From positions 90,727-154,726 of the forward strand of contig JAURVB010008563.1 of the NCBI GenBank assembly GCA_033002965.1: 64,000 nt of DNA. The letters run 5' to 3'. The notes beneath the pieces are model-generated. The model worked only from the letters and a program-made list of their open reading frames with translations. It searched no databases and was not told the DNA's origin. Made by a program: the position numbers and the translations under genes. Position 1 is the stretch's first letter; each line of letters begins with the position of its first letter. The DNA comes from Piper betle (Eukaryota > Streptophyta > Magnoliopsida > Piperales > Piperaceae). This document shows positions 25,105-37,910 of the stretch, one piece after another.

Positions 25105-25219
25105 CGTCGGCCAAATGCTCCGCCACCGCCACCGCCGGACTCCGATGGGCGTCGAACGCCATCCTCGTGACGGCGGCGATGGGTGTGATTACATCGGACC
25201 TAGGTCTAACTTTTAGGGC

Positions 25220-25709
25220 CGCCCAAGTCTAGGTATTCAAGGTTGGTATTTTATATAATTTTATTCAATACTATTTTTCCGAGTTTAACGCTTTGAGTTG
25301 GGTTCGAGTCGGTGACGTATAAATCGGCCGATCCTATTTAAAACTTGCGAATTTAAATTAAATCGGCAATAATTTGATTTAAAAAATTATATAAATTAAT
25401 TAGGCTTAAATCGGTCTATGAATCGGCCTATTCGAGTTAATTTTGAAATCAGCTGATTTCGATTGGCGACAGGGAGGCAACAGGTGATCGGGGCGGGGGC
25501 GGGGCTAGGGGCAATGGCAGTGGGGGATGGGGGTGGCGTGGGTGAGCGACGATGGAGGCAAAGGCGAGTGGCGAAGGAGGAGACAGGGTATTGAGCGAGG
25601 GCGGCAACAAGGCGGCACAAGGGCGAGTGGTGAGGGAGAAGACAGGGTATTGAGCGAGGGCGGCGACAGGGCGGCATGGCAAGGTGGGGGGCGAGGGGGG
25701 ACGATGTGT
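25220..25709. repeat. Left half of a CCGATT-type repeat (copy 1), split by an LTR-like unit
   Basis: It contains ATCGGCCGAT-type motifs (about 25320-25440) and then a G-rich, arginine/glycine-coding-like stretch, as in the other copies at 42970 and 49230. The right half, with the TTGACTTGATTCC segment and the CCGATTCCGATTTTTACAACCATG end, lies at 30890-31373. The ORFs here are compositional artefacts. Confidence 0.6.
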
Positions 25710-27010
25710 AACACCCCAAATCCGGTTCACGCTCGTGAACCGAATTGGCATATTACAGGCCCCGGTCAGGTCGGCTAACCCGAACCTAACTCATGCGGAT
25801 CTAATCTCGGCGTCTTAAGATGAAGATATGATCCGTCATGAATAAATGCATGCACAAAATCCTAACATTGTACTACATGATGACATGCAAATTAAATTTC
25901 ACACCATCACAATTACGAGCAAAATCGATGAAAATTCTGAAGTAAAACTAACAGGGTCTCCCCAAAAAGTGCAATTATAGGCCCACCCTGTCAAAATAAT
26001 ACATATACAAATATATCGGCATGCATTAACAATCACACAAAATCTCATTTATAACATATTTATTCTGAAGCTCGGGTCCCCTAAAAGTGAACCCCGTTTC
26101 GGTTCACCCGCGAACCGACCCGGAAATGTCACCGGCGACCGAACCGTTCGTTAATCTACTAGATTCGGTTAAGCCGACCCGGATCTACTCTCGGCGTCTC
26201 AAGATGGAGATGCAAATATGAAATGCATGAATGAGAACGATTGGGTTCTAACGTGGTCCTACATGCATGATATGATGTACAAGCAAAAACAAGACAAAAT
26301 AATAAATGAGAAACCAAAAGAAAATATATACTATTTTATCAAAATACGATAAAACATGATAATCTATCGTAGCATTCATCATTATCTCTTTCGTTTCAAT
26401 TGAACCGAGCCTGAACTCCAAACTCACTACTCATTCACATTTATCCATTCATTTCATAACAAGCAATTTATCTAAACAAACACATCAAAGTTATCATTCA
26501 CGTAGCAATAACACACCGTCATTATACGTTACACGCGGCAGGTACATGTGTGCGCGATTCCGTGCTACTCCTCCGCAGTCCCGACAGCTTTCATCGCTCG
26601 CATTCCTCACCTACATATATATAGAAAAATCTTCAGTAACGAGTGTTACCGGATCGGAAAATAACTAATATCAATCTGGCACAGGAGAGCAAACTCTCCT
26701 GTTGAATCAAAACCATATACTTCCTCAAGAACACTCATCAGGGCACATACGGGAGCTGTCGCCGTCGGGCCATCGCCCTCGGATCGACAGCGTCCCCTAT
26801 CTTTCTCATCCTCATACCTTGGCCATTCCTCTATCGCTTCTCGCATCAAATTTCATTCCTTACCGCCCTCTGCACCTTCCATATTAGTTCTGGCCTTGAG
26901 CACAAAGGCCGAGCACTCTCAGGCAGTCGCCTTCAATACCCTTTGAATCACAAGTCTAGACATGCGCTGCATTGCAGTACCCGTAAACCTCCACACTTCT
27001 TCGGGTTTGA

Positions 27011-28938
27011 GGAACTCAAAGGTGGAGTTGTCCGGATCCTTCGGGAACGAAGTGGGTTCTCCCCAGCTCCAGAGCCCGCTCTTCCGGGCACACGCCCTAT
27101 CTGAAGACGTGGCCGCAAGTAACCCTCATTCCATCTCTCACCGAAAACACGAAAACTATATATATATAGGCCTGGGTTGGGATTTATACAATAGGCCCGA
27201 AGGCATCGTGAGCTGGATCTGAAGTTCGAAAATAAACTCGAGGGATCTCATCCTCGAGGGTTATTAATCAGAAAAAAGAACTGTTGGCTAAATGGCCCGA
27301 GTTAAGTGGGATCTGATAAAACGCCACTTAACTCGTCCTGCACATGATAAATCAAATAAACAATAGAGCAGCGTAAAACAGAGAACGAGTCCTAAACGGA
27401 CCTGGTAGAAGCTCCAAACGGGTCCACGCGCCTAGGCGGCAAGCTCCTACACCGTACCTACACAATCAAGCTAAAAACTAACGCCCGCATGATGAATCAC
27501 ACATCCTATAGCATGCACACACAATCAACACAATCACGCATCAATCAACACACATCAACCTATATCAAGTCTAGCAAGTCTACTTAGGCTAGTTTGCATT
27601 AGATCATGATCATCGCCTAGTTACACTAATTAATTTCTTAGCCTCCATTTTTAACACCACTCAACCAAACAATTTCATATTTCTATTCTTAATCAAACCT
27701 ACATTAAAAATATATATATTTATAACACCCACACAAATCCTGGCATGCAATTCTAATAATCAATATTTTTAAATAATTAAATTAAAATAAATTATACCTC
27801 GCGTCGTCGAAAATCGGCGACGGCTAGGGTTTCCGTTTCGTGGCTCGAAACTCGAATTCGGCACCTAGCGGCGTCCGAAGTCCGATCAGATTGGACCAAG
27901 TGCGTTCGGCGGATGATCTGGCGAATTTCCCACGAATCAAATTTTCCGGCGGTTTTCCGGCGAGTGTCGGCGGTTTTCCGGCGGATTCCGACGGTTTTTC
28001 GACAAGGATTCGGGACGGGGCAATCAGGGGGTCTATCGGCACCAGCTCGACGAGCTTGGTCCGATGGCGGTGTCAAACAGAGCAACTGAGGTGGCGATGG
28101 CCGTCGACGACGGTGTCGAAAATGGGCGGCTGCGGCGGCGTGCTCCGATCGGGGCTCCGGCCGGCCTCCACGGCGGTCGGGAGGATGGGGGAAACGTCGG
28201 CAACGGCGAGGGGGTGCTCGTCAGGGTCACACCGGCGGCGGAGCGGCCCAGACGGCGGCGGAATCTGGCCCGAAGTGGCGGCGGCCGAGGTGGTTTCGTG
28301 GGGCGATTCCAGCGTCGTGGCGGCGAGACGGTGGCCGGGGTGGGTCGTGGTGGCACGGCGACTGCACGGCAGGGCGGGGCGGAGTTGCTCGGCAGCAGTG
28401 CAGCGTCGGTGGCGGCAGCGGCAGCATGCGGCAGTGGCGGCGGCGAGGGTTTGGGGTGAGGAAGGTCGGGAAAGATGAAGGGGCGTGCGATGGCATTTTT
28501 GTAAATTAAACTTGACTCGACTCCGACTCGAGTCAATAATAATAACTATCTCCTAATAAATCCTAAAAAAATCCAAAAAAATTGGGAAAAATCCCGTAAA
28601 ATCAAACGAACACAGCAACATCCAAATGATATGTTCTATAACTAATAACCCACCCAAACTCACCTATAGTGCGTCCTAATTCGTCATTCGGCCCTAAAAA
28701 TATTCTACGATCAAATAAAAATAACAATCAATACTGCATACCTCCACATACTTGATAACCCATTTTTCATCATCTTTTAGGCGTTATCATCGTATACTTG
28801 AGCATACATGACTCTCATCACTCATAACTCACAGCTGGCCTCAACTCAGCTCGCGGTCCATGAAGCTGACTCGACTCGAACCGACAGTTGAACCGACTGG
28901 TTCACTCCCGTAAAACTCTGACTCGAGTCACGGGTTTT
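27011..28938 (+). repeat. Tandem unit 1 (about 1.93 kb) of the LTR-like element
   Basis: It aligns along its length with 28939-30889. Its GC-rich core (27840-28480) has long open frames in several phases with arginine, glycine and proline-rich translations; the second unit does not conserve them in frame, so they are not genes. Confidence 0.8.
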
Positions 28939-30889
28939 ACACCTCAAACGCGGAGTTGTCAGGATCCCTCGGGAATGGAACAGTCCGCTGGCATTAATCC
29001 AGAGCCCGCTTTGACTGTCACAGCATCCTCTGCATGGTCTCCATCTCTCGTCTCACTGAAAACGCGAAAACTACATATATATAGGGCTGGGTAGGGATTT
29101 ATATAATAGGCCCGAAGGCAACTTGTGGTGGATCTTGGTTTCGAAATCATCCTCGAGGGATCTCATCCTCGAGGGGTTATTAATCCGGAAAATGTTCGGT
29201 TAAATGACCCGAGTTAAGTGGGATCCGATAAAACGCCACTTAACCCGTCCTGCAGGCAATAAATTAAACATACAATAGAAAGAGTAAATCAGAGATGAGT
29301 CCTAAACGGACCTGGTAGAAGCTCCAAGCGTGTCATCGCGCCTAGGTGGCGAGCTCCTACTCCGTACCTACACATCAAAACTAAATACTAACGCCCGCTA
29401 ACTAAATGATGCATCAAATCCGACATGACCATCACACCACAATACAAACATCAACCATAACAATCAACAATTATAAATGTAAAAATAATTCCAACTTATC
29501 CTATTAACACCTATTTCTATTATATTTCCTACGTTACGTTGTACTCGATTATCATACTCAAATTTACTTGTACTTCATTAGCTCATTTAACCTTCATTCC
29601 CTGTTAATCACATCATGCACATGTTTACTTCATTCATAATCTTAACATTCATCATAATAATTAATCAACCCTAGCATGTTATGCTAACAATTATCATCAA
29701 TTTTAAATAAATCAATCGGAGGTAATTATACCTCACGTTGTCGACAATCGGCGACGGTTAGGGTTCCGTCGAATGTCTCGGAACTCAAATTCGGCGCTCA
29801 TCGGCGTCCAAAGCTCGATCGGGCTCGACTAGGTGAGCCCTACGGAAGATCCAGGTGAATTCCAGTGAATTCTAGAAATTCCGGTTTTCCAGCAGCTGCT
29901 GGCAGTTTTCCGACGGCTTCCGATGGTTTTCCGGCGACAATTGCCGGCGGCGTTTATTGGCCGGAAAGTGGTCGTGTTGGGTACCCTCGGAACCGGCTCG
30001 GCGAGCCCGACTCATCTATGACATCAGCGTGGCCAATGGAGGCGGCGGCTCACCGGAAAATGGCAAAACAAAGCTGGCGGCGATGGGTCACTAGATCTGG
30101 CCGGCCACGGTGGCAATGGCCTCCGTTCCAGTCTGGGAAGGTCGCTGGAAGGCTGAGGGTGCTGAGGCGACCGACCGATCGCGGCGGTGCTAGTCGCCGG
30201 CGGCGGAATCGGCGACGGAAGCACAACGCGGCGTGCGGCGTCGCGGCGGTCCGATGGGGGTCGGACCTGGTCGGGGCGGCAGGGCGACGCCGTGGCCGGG
30301 CTGGGCGGCGTCGATCGGCGGCCAGGCGGTGTCGGCCGTGGCGGCGGTGGCGCGTGAACAGGGGTGGCGCAGCGGTTAGGGTTTGGGCGTGGGGAGAAAA
30401 GGTCGGGGGTGGAGAAGAGATGGATGGGTGGCAAACTCGTAATTAAGACTTGACTCGTCTCCGGCTCGAGTCAAGTATAATAACTAAGTCGTATTAAATC
30501 CTAAAAAAATTCATAAAAATCGGGAAAAATCCCGTAAAATCAAACAACATCAAAAAAATCATAATGATATGCTCTAGAACTATCAACCCACCCAAAATGC
30601 CTGTAACGCGTCCTAACGCGGTAAACGGACCTAAAACTAATTCTACGATCCATTATATATCATAATAAAAAAATGAACTGCATACTCTCATATATTCTGA
30701 TAACTCATTCTTTTCTACTGTGTTCATGACGTTATCATCATATACTTGGGTACATATGACCCTCATGACTCATACACGAGACCGGCGTCGGCTCAGTACA
30801 CGTGTTCTGAAACTGACTCGACTCGAAAAATAATGGTCGACCCGACCGGTTCTGAATATAAAACCCTAACTTGAATCGTGGGTTTTACA
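28939..30889 (+). repeat. Tandem unit 2 (about 1.95 kb) of the LTR-like element
   Basis: The second copy of the 27011-28938 unit starts directly after the GGGTTTTACA end of the first. The copies have clearly diverged (many substitutions and indels, and a largely different GC-rich core), so the duplication is not recent. Confidence 0.8.
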
Positions 30890-31373
30890 CGACGGGGTGA
30901 CAAGGCTACTAAGGCAGCTTCGGGCAGGGCGGGAGGCGAGGAGGGGGGGCGCCTGGGCAACAAGGCTACTAGGCAGCAAGGGTGGCAGGGGCAAACGTGA
31001 TCCGAGGAGGGTACATGGGCGGCTGCAGGGGAGAATGAGGATGAAATATAAGTGTCATTGTTGTAATTAAAAATTGACTTGATTCCAATTCGAGTAAAAA
31101 TAATAACTAACTCCAAATAATTTTTAAAAAAATTAAAAAATATGAAAAAATATCATAAAATATAATACACATTATAACATAAAAATTACATCAGAATGAC
31201 ATATTTTATACAAATAACCCACCAATTTTAATTAAGTTGAAATTTTTGAATATGACCAATTCAAGCTGATTAAACTAAATCGTTTCTTGTTCGATTTAGA
31301 CCGATTCCGATTCTAATTCTGACTCCCACAAAAACTAATTCCAAATCCGATTCCGATTTTTACAACCATGGTT
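30890..31373. repeat. Right half of CCGATT-type repeat copy 1
   Basis: It starts with G-rich sequence, continues through GTAATTAAAAATTGACTTGATTCC and an AT-rich part, and ends with CCGATTCCGATTTTTACAACCATG-like sequence, the same order as in the copies at 42970-43856 and 49230-49907. Confidence 0.65.
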
Positions 31374-32119
31374 CGAGTAAGGTTTAATTTATTTTAAATT
31401 AATAATTAATTTAATTTACTTTTTAAATAATTTTTTTATATAAATATTTTTTAAAATAATTATAAAAATTGGTGTGCTAACTCAGCCAAAGGCAGGGATA
31501 TGGCCATGCGGTAGGGCCTTGGCCAACCACATGTGGCTAAACACCGGCTACCTTAAAGGTGGATTTGGCCGCCGGCGGTGGCACCGGCAGCTGCCAGTTC
31601 AAATTCATCCTCCATCTTCACTCCCAACAGATTTGTCATGTGGTTTCTAAAATATTTTAGTTTTCAGATACTTTCAGTAATCAGCTCATAGTTATTTATT
31701 CAGAGAAAAGTAACAAAAAACTGATTGCTGGTCTTAGCTTTTGAACGAATAAAAAATGAAATTAAGGACCGCCAAGGTTCAACCAGACTGCAACAATGAC
31801 AGACAATGAACAAAAATGAGGGCTGATCAGCCACATTGAAATCGACAAGCAGATCACTCTCCATTGCTGGCCAGAAACTCTTCAAGAATATCATTACTCA
31901 ATTCATTATAACTGAAAACTCGTGTTACACTGTTCATCACCAGCTTTAATGTTCCCTCAAACATGTAGCACAAACACAGCATTATTCATTCATCCACATC
32001 ACAGATTCACAAGATAACTGAAGCTTTTTGAAGTTACAAGCTTGCGTAAATTCGACCGTAAGCACGAACACAAACAAGATCTTGTTCAATATTGATTGAA
32101 CCAAAGACCCATCCCCAGC
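31374..32119. other. Intergenic sequence and 3' flank of the UNC93-like gene
   Basis: Nothing coding is recognised. The part near 32120 should include the 3' UTR of the minus-strand transporter gene. Confidence 0.5.
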
Positions 32120-34496
32120 TTAGATTGCATCAACAACCTTCTCATCCTTGGTCTCATCTAAATCATCCTTGTCCTTCACGGCCAGAGCAACCAACAAGGC
32201 TAGCAAAGGATAGCTGGCGCTGGTTAGGATCCAGTTTATTCCCAGCTGCCATGCCAGGGGAGTTGCATGCTTGTCTACTTGCCAAGCTACTGCTCCACCA
32301 GCACTTTGCACCCCCTTGTAAAATCCACTATACCTGCCATGCCAAACAAAAGTTCAAATCCATGTTTGAAAACTTCAAACCCACTGATCAAGAGTAAGAA
32401 AACAAAAGTTTTCCAAAAAAATGAGGGTTGCAAATGAAGAAAGCTGGCTTAAGCCAGACTTTTTTGTACAGTATCATGAAAGTCGGTTGATACGAGTTGA
32501 AATAGAAACTACTTGGCTTTAATATATTTATAACGTGTTTTCTGATTATAATCTACCGGTAAAGCTAAAAACCAAACATATAATATTTTTTGCAGAAAGT
32601 ACCTCGAATAGAGCATTATTTTCTAATTTATTAGTTCTACATTTATCTTATGACAAGTTAGTGGCATATACTTGTAAGGTAAAATGTTTAGATAAAATTT
32701 CGAAACTAATTTAAGCTTGGTGAAGCAATATTAACATTCTAATTTCACTCATATCCAGTTGAGGAAATGAATATCCAACATATTACGTTTAACTAGCAAT
32801 GAAAATGGTCTCAAGACAATCCTATAATGATGTACAGTTGTAGATCAAAATTATATTTTAACAACTTAACATCTTAAAGTGTAACTATGAGTTCATACTA
32901 ATAAATTGAGTACTTCTCTTAAGAACTCTCGCCTGGAGAAATAAGCACATCCTATCAAATAACATCAACAAAGAAAGAAGTTTCAACAAGTAAAGTTCAA
33001 GCAAACAAATGATCCTGAGTCAATCCTGTATTAGAAAAAACATTATCATCAACAGTGATGATGAACATTGAAAGAATTCGTACCTGCTAAGAATCTCCGA
33101 ATTACCTGATAATAACTATACGTGTTCAAAGTCATAGTCATAAATTGATTTATTCAAGCAACCTAAACTAAATTAGTCTAGCTTGAACATCTAACATCCT
33201 ATCAAACAACATCAGCAAAGAAAGAAAGAAAGCTTAAACAAGATTGATTAATCTTAGTCAATCCAAGATCATATACAGCAGAAGCAAAAAACAAAACTAC
33301 ATGCCTGCTAAGAGTCTCAGAATCATTGGCCAGAGCCCCAATCACCCAGTAGCACAAGCTCTGGAACATGGCATCCAACAACCCATAGCTAAAGTAGAGC
33401 ACAAAAGGCCCGGCAAAAGCATCCCCAGACTCCTTGAAATCCAGCGGCACCGGCTTGTCGTCAAGGCTATACTTGAGCTGGTTGGCCAACCCACCGCCCC
33501 ATATCGCCGTCCCAAGAGCAGCAACAAGAGCAATCCCCACGAACCCCTCTTCCTCCGACTCCCAAAGCTGAAATCCAGCATATACCCAATCCCCACCGAG
33601 CCCAGCATCTGCGCCCCCCAGTAGAACACATTGTTCAACCCCCTGGTCCTTAGATTGAAGAGCAACCCGTTCACCCCATTGAAATGGTAGCTATAGAAGA
33701 AGTTGCTTGCCCACGAAGCCGGGAAGAGGAGCAACATCTTCCAATTCAAGAACAGCTTGAGTATCTCAACGGCCTCGGTGTATACCGATGCGTACTTGAG
33801 ATTGGAAGCCGTTGACCCGTCGTCACGAACGACCTTGCTCGGAGGTAGGATGGCCATAGCAAGGAGAGCGCCGGCGGACATGAAGACCATGAAGGCAATG
33901 TACGTACCGTCGTTCACGGAATCGGCGTTGGTGCGGTGGTAGTTCATTGAGAAGGGGATGAGGCCGCCGATCACCCCACCGAGGTTGAAGATGCTCCAGA
34001 ACATGGATATGTAGGTGCCTTTGCGGGCGGCGGGCGGGTAGGAGGTCATGATGGCGCCCTGCCCGGCCCAGAGCAGGCCGGCACCGACCCCGAGGACGGC
34101 GCCGGCGGTGATGACGAAGGGCTGCCGGTGGTGGTGGTTGTAGTGGAGGAGGGAGCCGGCGTAGAGGACGTAGGTGGAGCAGCCGGCGAAGAGAGTGAGG
34201 CGGGGGCCAAGGAGGTTGTAGATGCCGCCCTCGAGCACGCCGAAGACGGCGAAGGTGGTGTAGAGGGCGGTGTTGGCGTTGTCGGCGGCGGCAGTGTCGA
34301 CCTGCCCGGCGCCGCCCATGCCGTTGAGCGCGTTGAACATGCCCGGGCAGCAGAAGCACACCAGGCCGATCAGGCTCACCTGCACCACCGGTGAGTTGTA
34401 CCGGAATCTGCCCGCCGGCCCGACTGGTCCGGCGCCGGCGATGGCGGCATGGCGTTGACTGTCTTCTTCGACATCTTCACTATCTCCGAATCCCAT
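32120..34496 (-). CDS. UNC93-like major facilitator superfamily protein
   Basis: Plant UNC93-like MFS membrane protein with no experimentally assigned substrate that I can name. Exon 1 is 34496-33305 and exon 2 is 32333-32120, about 468 residues once the frame is mended. About 11-12 membrane segments are seen, for example residues 36-54, 78-96, 100-118, 128-149, 162-182, 198-217 and 255-272. Family blocks include GMFNALNGMGGAGQ, FAVFGVLEGGIYNLLGPR, GAGLLWAGQGAIMTSYP, KGTYISMFWSIFNLGG and TAIWGGGLANQ. After ...SFGSRRKRG (about residue 318) the frame breaks: one more base in the cccc/aa run at 33542-33547 restores GFVGIALVAALGTAIWGGG. The intron begins with GC rather than GT (CAG/GCATGT) and ends with CAG; this joins ...ETLSR in phase with YSGFYKGVQSAG. 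A TATA box lies about 200 bp upstream. Confidence 0.93.
32940..33330 (-). repeat. Tandem duplication of the exon 1 end plus intron start in the UNC93-like gene
   Basis: On the minus strand, about 33330-33190 (exon end ACTCTTAGCAG, then intron) and about 33110-32945 (ATTCTTAGCAG, then intron) are related copies, offset by about 245 bp. Both end with TTTGTTGATGTT.TTTGATAGGATGT-like sequence (33201/32957). The intronic copy encodes an NSEILSR-like remnant and keeps a GT donor, while the exon copy has GC. Confidence 0.75.
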
Positions 34497-34696
34497 TTAA
34501 GAATCTAAATGGAGCTTTTATTTGGGTTGTCAGAAAAGTAGAATCTTTTTGCACTGCTTTTGTCTGATGGGTCGTGAGAAAAGTAGAATCTTGGAAACGC
34601 CTGCTGCATGCTGCAGATGGATTGATGAGGAAGTGAAAAATGGAGGCGATGGGATTGATGAGGGGACAGTGAGTTGTGAGTTGGATTTGATGGGTA

Positions 34697-34706
34697 GATA
34701 TATAAT
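34697..34706 (-). promoter_or_regulatory. TATA box of the UNC93-like gene
   Basis: On the minus strand, TATATATC follows TTA about 200 bp upstream of the ATG, in a spacer with a C/T-rich leader downstream. Position fits a plant core promoter. Confidence 0.5.
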
Positions 34707-34739
34707 TTACACAGGAGTGTAAGAGCACTAGGGCCAGTG

Positions 34740-36375
34740 ATTTGCAATGTAGTTAGGGCCACTCGTGTAACAGTTTTTTAATTGGCATAAATTTCTTTAA
34801 TTAATAATGTTTAAAAATAATTGTATTAATTGAATTAATTACTTCTAATTAAAATTATTTTCACCCATTAAAAAATTGCTAACCCATCAGTAGATACTGT
34901 TTGGCAATTAAGTAAATTGGAGATGCTTATAACTACATTTATAAAACTTAGGAAGTTCCTGTTTTATTTTTTGGAAGCTCTTGTTTTAGGGAGGGTCACC
35001 AGTTTCTTTTTTTATAAAGTGGATTATTAATATTATTTTAGATAAAATATTTATTTAATCACTTTAAATTTATACATGTGGATGTATTGCGGATGTGACA
35101 GGTCATAGGTGATAGGACTTTGGAACTTTGGGTACTCTGAATCAATGACCTTCGAAAAATCCGCACTTAAATGCCGTTGAAATAATGAGTGTTAGCCTGG
35201 TAGGAGGTGTTAGAAATATTAAGCACTTTGGTCCACTAAATCGCTTCATTTCACTTTCTATGGAGAGAGTCCAGAGATTTTCTGGCACTCTTATGAGTAT
35301 ATACTTGGAACTTACAATCACGTGTGTTGAATAATTTGACATGAATGTCATTTTAGTATCTAGTTAGTGGCTTCGGCGGTATCCTTTTGGATGCATGACG
35401 GATGTATGATGGTATAGTCTATGGTCATGTTTGATTATTTGGGAATTGTGGATAGCCGGCTTGAACACGGCGATGGAAGCGCTATTTTGTGGTTGATAGC
35501 ACTTCGGCCAATCCATTTAAGCTGAGAATACATGGCTACGAAGTTCACATTTGGCACAATAATCTGAAGGGTTGTTGGCACCGGAAAGGAGTAACAGCCG
35601 CTTGCAAAACAGCAAATTCATTGTTTGAAAAAACAGAGATCTAATCCATCAGGAGCTATTAGATAATTAATTCCCATCAAGAGATTCTAACGTGTTTGAC
35701 AACTTTCCAAAAGATCAAGATTACCAGGAGAAAAAGAAAAAGAAAAGAAGAAGAAAGAAAAGTGAAACGGATCGAAAAAGAAAACACCAAGTTGATGGCA
35801 AAACGGACGATCCAAAGAAGATAGATAAATAAATCTTAAAAAAAACAGATTACTACGATCAATGGCAAACCTGCATGCAGATGGCACAGCAACTCCTGAA
35901 CGTGTCTGTATTTGTTCTATTCAGGATCGTCTTGCCCTCATCGCCAATAAAATTTTGTCTTCTTTTCCAATACGATAATTTTGTTTTCATGTGCTCAATA
36001 AAGCGTGGTTTGAAATTTGTAAAAAAGAAAAGTATGCATGCTTTGTGAATGCCAATCGACAACTCCAATTCGTCGATGGTTTTTTGATACAGGGAGCATT
36101 TGGCAATGATTAATAAAAGGTGAAGACTGCTTTCTCCTCTTCCTCGAGGAGTGTTGCATTTTGACAAATGAAAATGAAACTCAAACAAAATCGACTGCTC
36201 ATTTATTTTAAAAACCAAAATTATAGACTGTGCCTCATAGTCTGTGATTCTTATGAGGCTCAATTCCTATCCATACATTTCATTTTCAAAATTATAATCT
36301 ATAGATGTCTTTGGCTATTTGCAATCTCGTGCCTCTTCTCACATACTACCGTTGGGCAACATTTTGTCGGTCCTA
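34740..36375. other. Intergenic sequence
   Basis: No gene or repeat was recognised. The ORF at 35859-36263 (minus) has no family features. Confidence 0.5.
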
Positions 36376-37910
36376 CATAGGGGTGGGCAAAAACGTTATG
36401 AATTACCATGTCCGACCGACATCCAAAGTATGTCCAATTGAATTTAACTGATTGAATTCGATCGAATTAAAAATCAAATATGAACATTTATTTGTCTGAT
36501 CGAACAGACTAAGTGTTCGATATTTTATATCAATAATATAATACCTTTAATATTTTTAAGGCTAATATTATATTTTATGAAAATTTTAAAACATAATATA
36601 CAATAAAATTAATTAAATTTATACATAAAATTGATATTTAATATCTAAAATAATAAAAAATGATATACATAGAAAAAAGGATAAAAGTCACTCTTATATT
36701 TAAGAATTTAGAATAATCTATTCTTATTAATAATCATATCAAACTACTTACTATTCAATTAGAATACTCTCAATTAGTACCATAATTTACTAACTTTTTA
36801 AAATTTAGTTTCTATACATTTATAAGTTAAATAAAAAATAATTCAATAATCCCATACATTTATACATTTATAATCCCACACATCGTATGTCATTTTTCCC
36901 TTTTTTGACAATGCACCATTCATAGATTATCCTTCTTTAGCAATCAATTTTTTGTTATCTTTTTACCTTCAATTTATTCATTTACATTTAGTAATGAACT
37001 TTCATGATCCATTTGCGATAGAAAAAATATATTTAATTATAAATATAACATATCACAACTAGTGTAAATCAATTCCATTTATATAAATGATATCAACAAA
37101 TATTATTAATTAAAAGTACCTATTCCTTCCGGTATGCAAACTTCTTTACTAAGCAATTATACAAAATTCTATAGCTCAAACACTACATAATTTCGTTAAT
37201 ATAATTGTTTTTTGCATTTTCATCCAATAATAAATAATCATTAATTTAATAATTATTAACCTTATGAAATAATAAGTATTAATCCTAGATATAAAATAAA
37301 CTAAACCTAGGAGAAGAGATGAAACAGAAGGCAATAGAGGGCGGTGGTTCAACTGAGGCAGGCGGGGTGGAGTGGTATGCGACGCAGCAACAACGGCACG
37401 CAAGGGTGGCAGAGACAAGGCGCGCAAAGGGTGGGGAGGGAGGGGCGCAGATGGGTTACGCGGCAAGCAGAGGGCGACAGAGGGGTAGGCGATGCGCAAG
37501 GCAACAGAGGCAGTCAGCGGCAGATGGTTTACATGGAGTGCAGAGGGTGGCAAAGGCAAGGGCGACAGATGGTTATACGGCGAGCAGAGGGTGAGCAGAG
37601 GGCTAGCACGACGGAGGGGGTTCACAGGTGGCGGTGGAGGGGTACGCAAGTGGGGGAGCGGGGGGGGTTCTGTAGGAGGCAGCGGAGGGGTCCGTAGGTG
37701 CGGTGGAGGGCGAGGGCGGCGACAGGAGGTTGCAGCAGAGGGCGATTGCAAGTAGCAGGCGGCATCCTGTGAACAATACTCACTAGCTAGGGTTAAGAAT
37801 TAGGATGCAATTTCAAACTATTCACAAACCTTATTTGGGCCTGATAGACAAGTTAGACATTAACTCGGTCGGACAAGTTTTGTTCGACAAAACTCCGTGT
37901 CCCTCTTCAC
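36376..37910. repeat. Probable non-autonomous insertion with GC-rich core
   Basis: It begins near AGGGGTGGGCAAAAACG, a sequence type common at plant hAT-like termini, continues as long AT-rich sequence, contains a strongly G-rich block (37310-37760) and ends around ctcggtcggacaagttttgt. The first and last parts both carry GACCGAC / GTCGGAC motifs. No target duplication or transposase was found. The 191-residue minus ORF is a Pro/Leu/Arg compositional artefact. Confidence 0.35.

Larger units (their letters stand above)
25710..30889 (+). mobile_element. LTR-like or LARD-like unit, TGTAACACCCC...GGGTTTTACA, with internal duplication
   Basis: The unit begins TGTAACACCCCAAATCC and ends ACTCGAATCGTGGGTTTTACA-like; the short inverted ends TGTAA/TTACA are LTR-like. 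It interrupts a CCGATT-type repeat. No gag-pol is present. Internally, 25710-26080 and about 26090-26290 are diverged copies of one segment (period about 388), and 27011-28938 and 28939-30889 are tandem copies of about 1.93 and 1.95 kb. Both copies carry the same order: GATCC..GGGAACG, TATATATAGG, CCTCGAGG, GAGTTAAGTGGGATC, CGGCGACGG..TAGGG, a GC-rich core, TTGACTCG and a final GGGTTTTACA. A perfect target duplication was not found (acga is shared if the last base is excluded). It could be a giant solo LTR. Confidence 0.6.

Noticed and set aside
27840..28536. Overlapping ORFs of 131-212 residues on both strands
   Set aside because: GC-rich core of a repeat. The translations are Arg/Gly/Pro/Ala-rich in every phase, and the tandem copy at 29740-30500 does not conserve any of them.
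29865..30446. 193-residue plus-strand ORF and 136-residue minus-strand ORF
   Set aside because: The same repeat core; composition explains the open frames.
33823..34359. 178-residue His/Arg-rich minus ORF
   Set aside because: Alternative frame of the UNC93-like exon 1.
37176..37751. 191-residue Pro/Leu-rich minus ORF
   Set aside because: G-rich block of a repeat; low-complexity translation.
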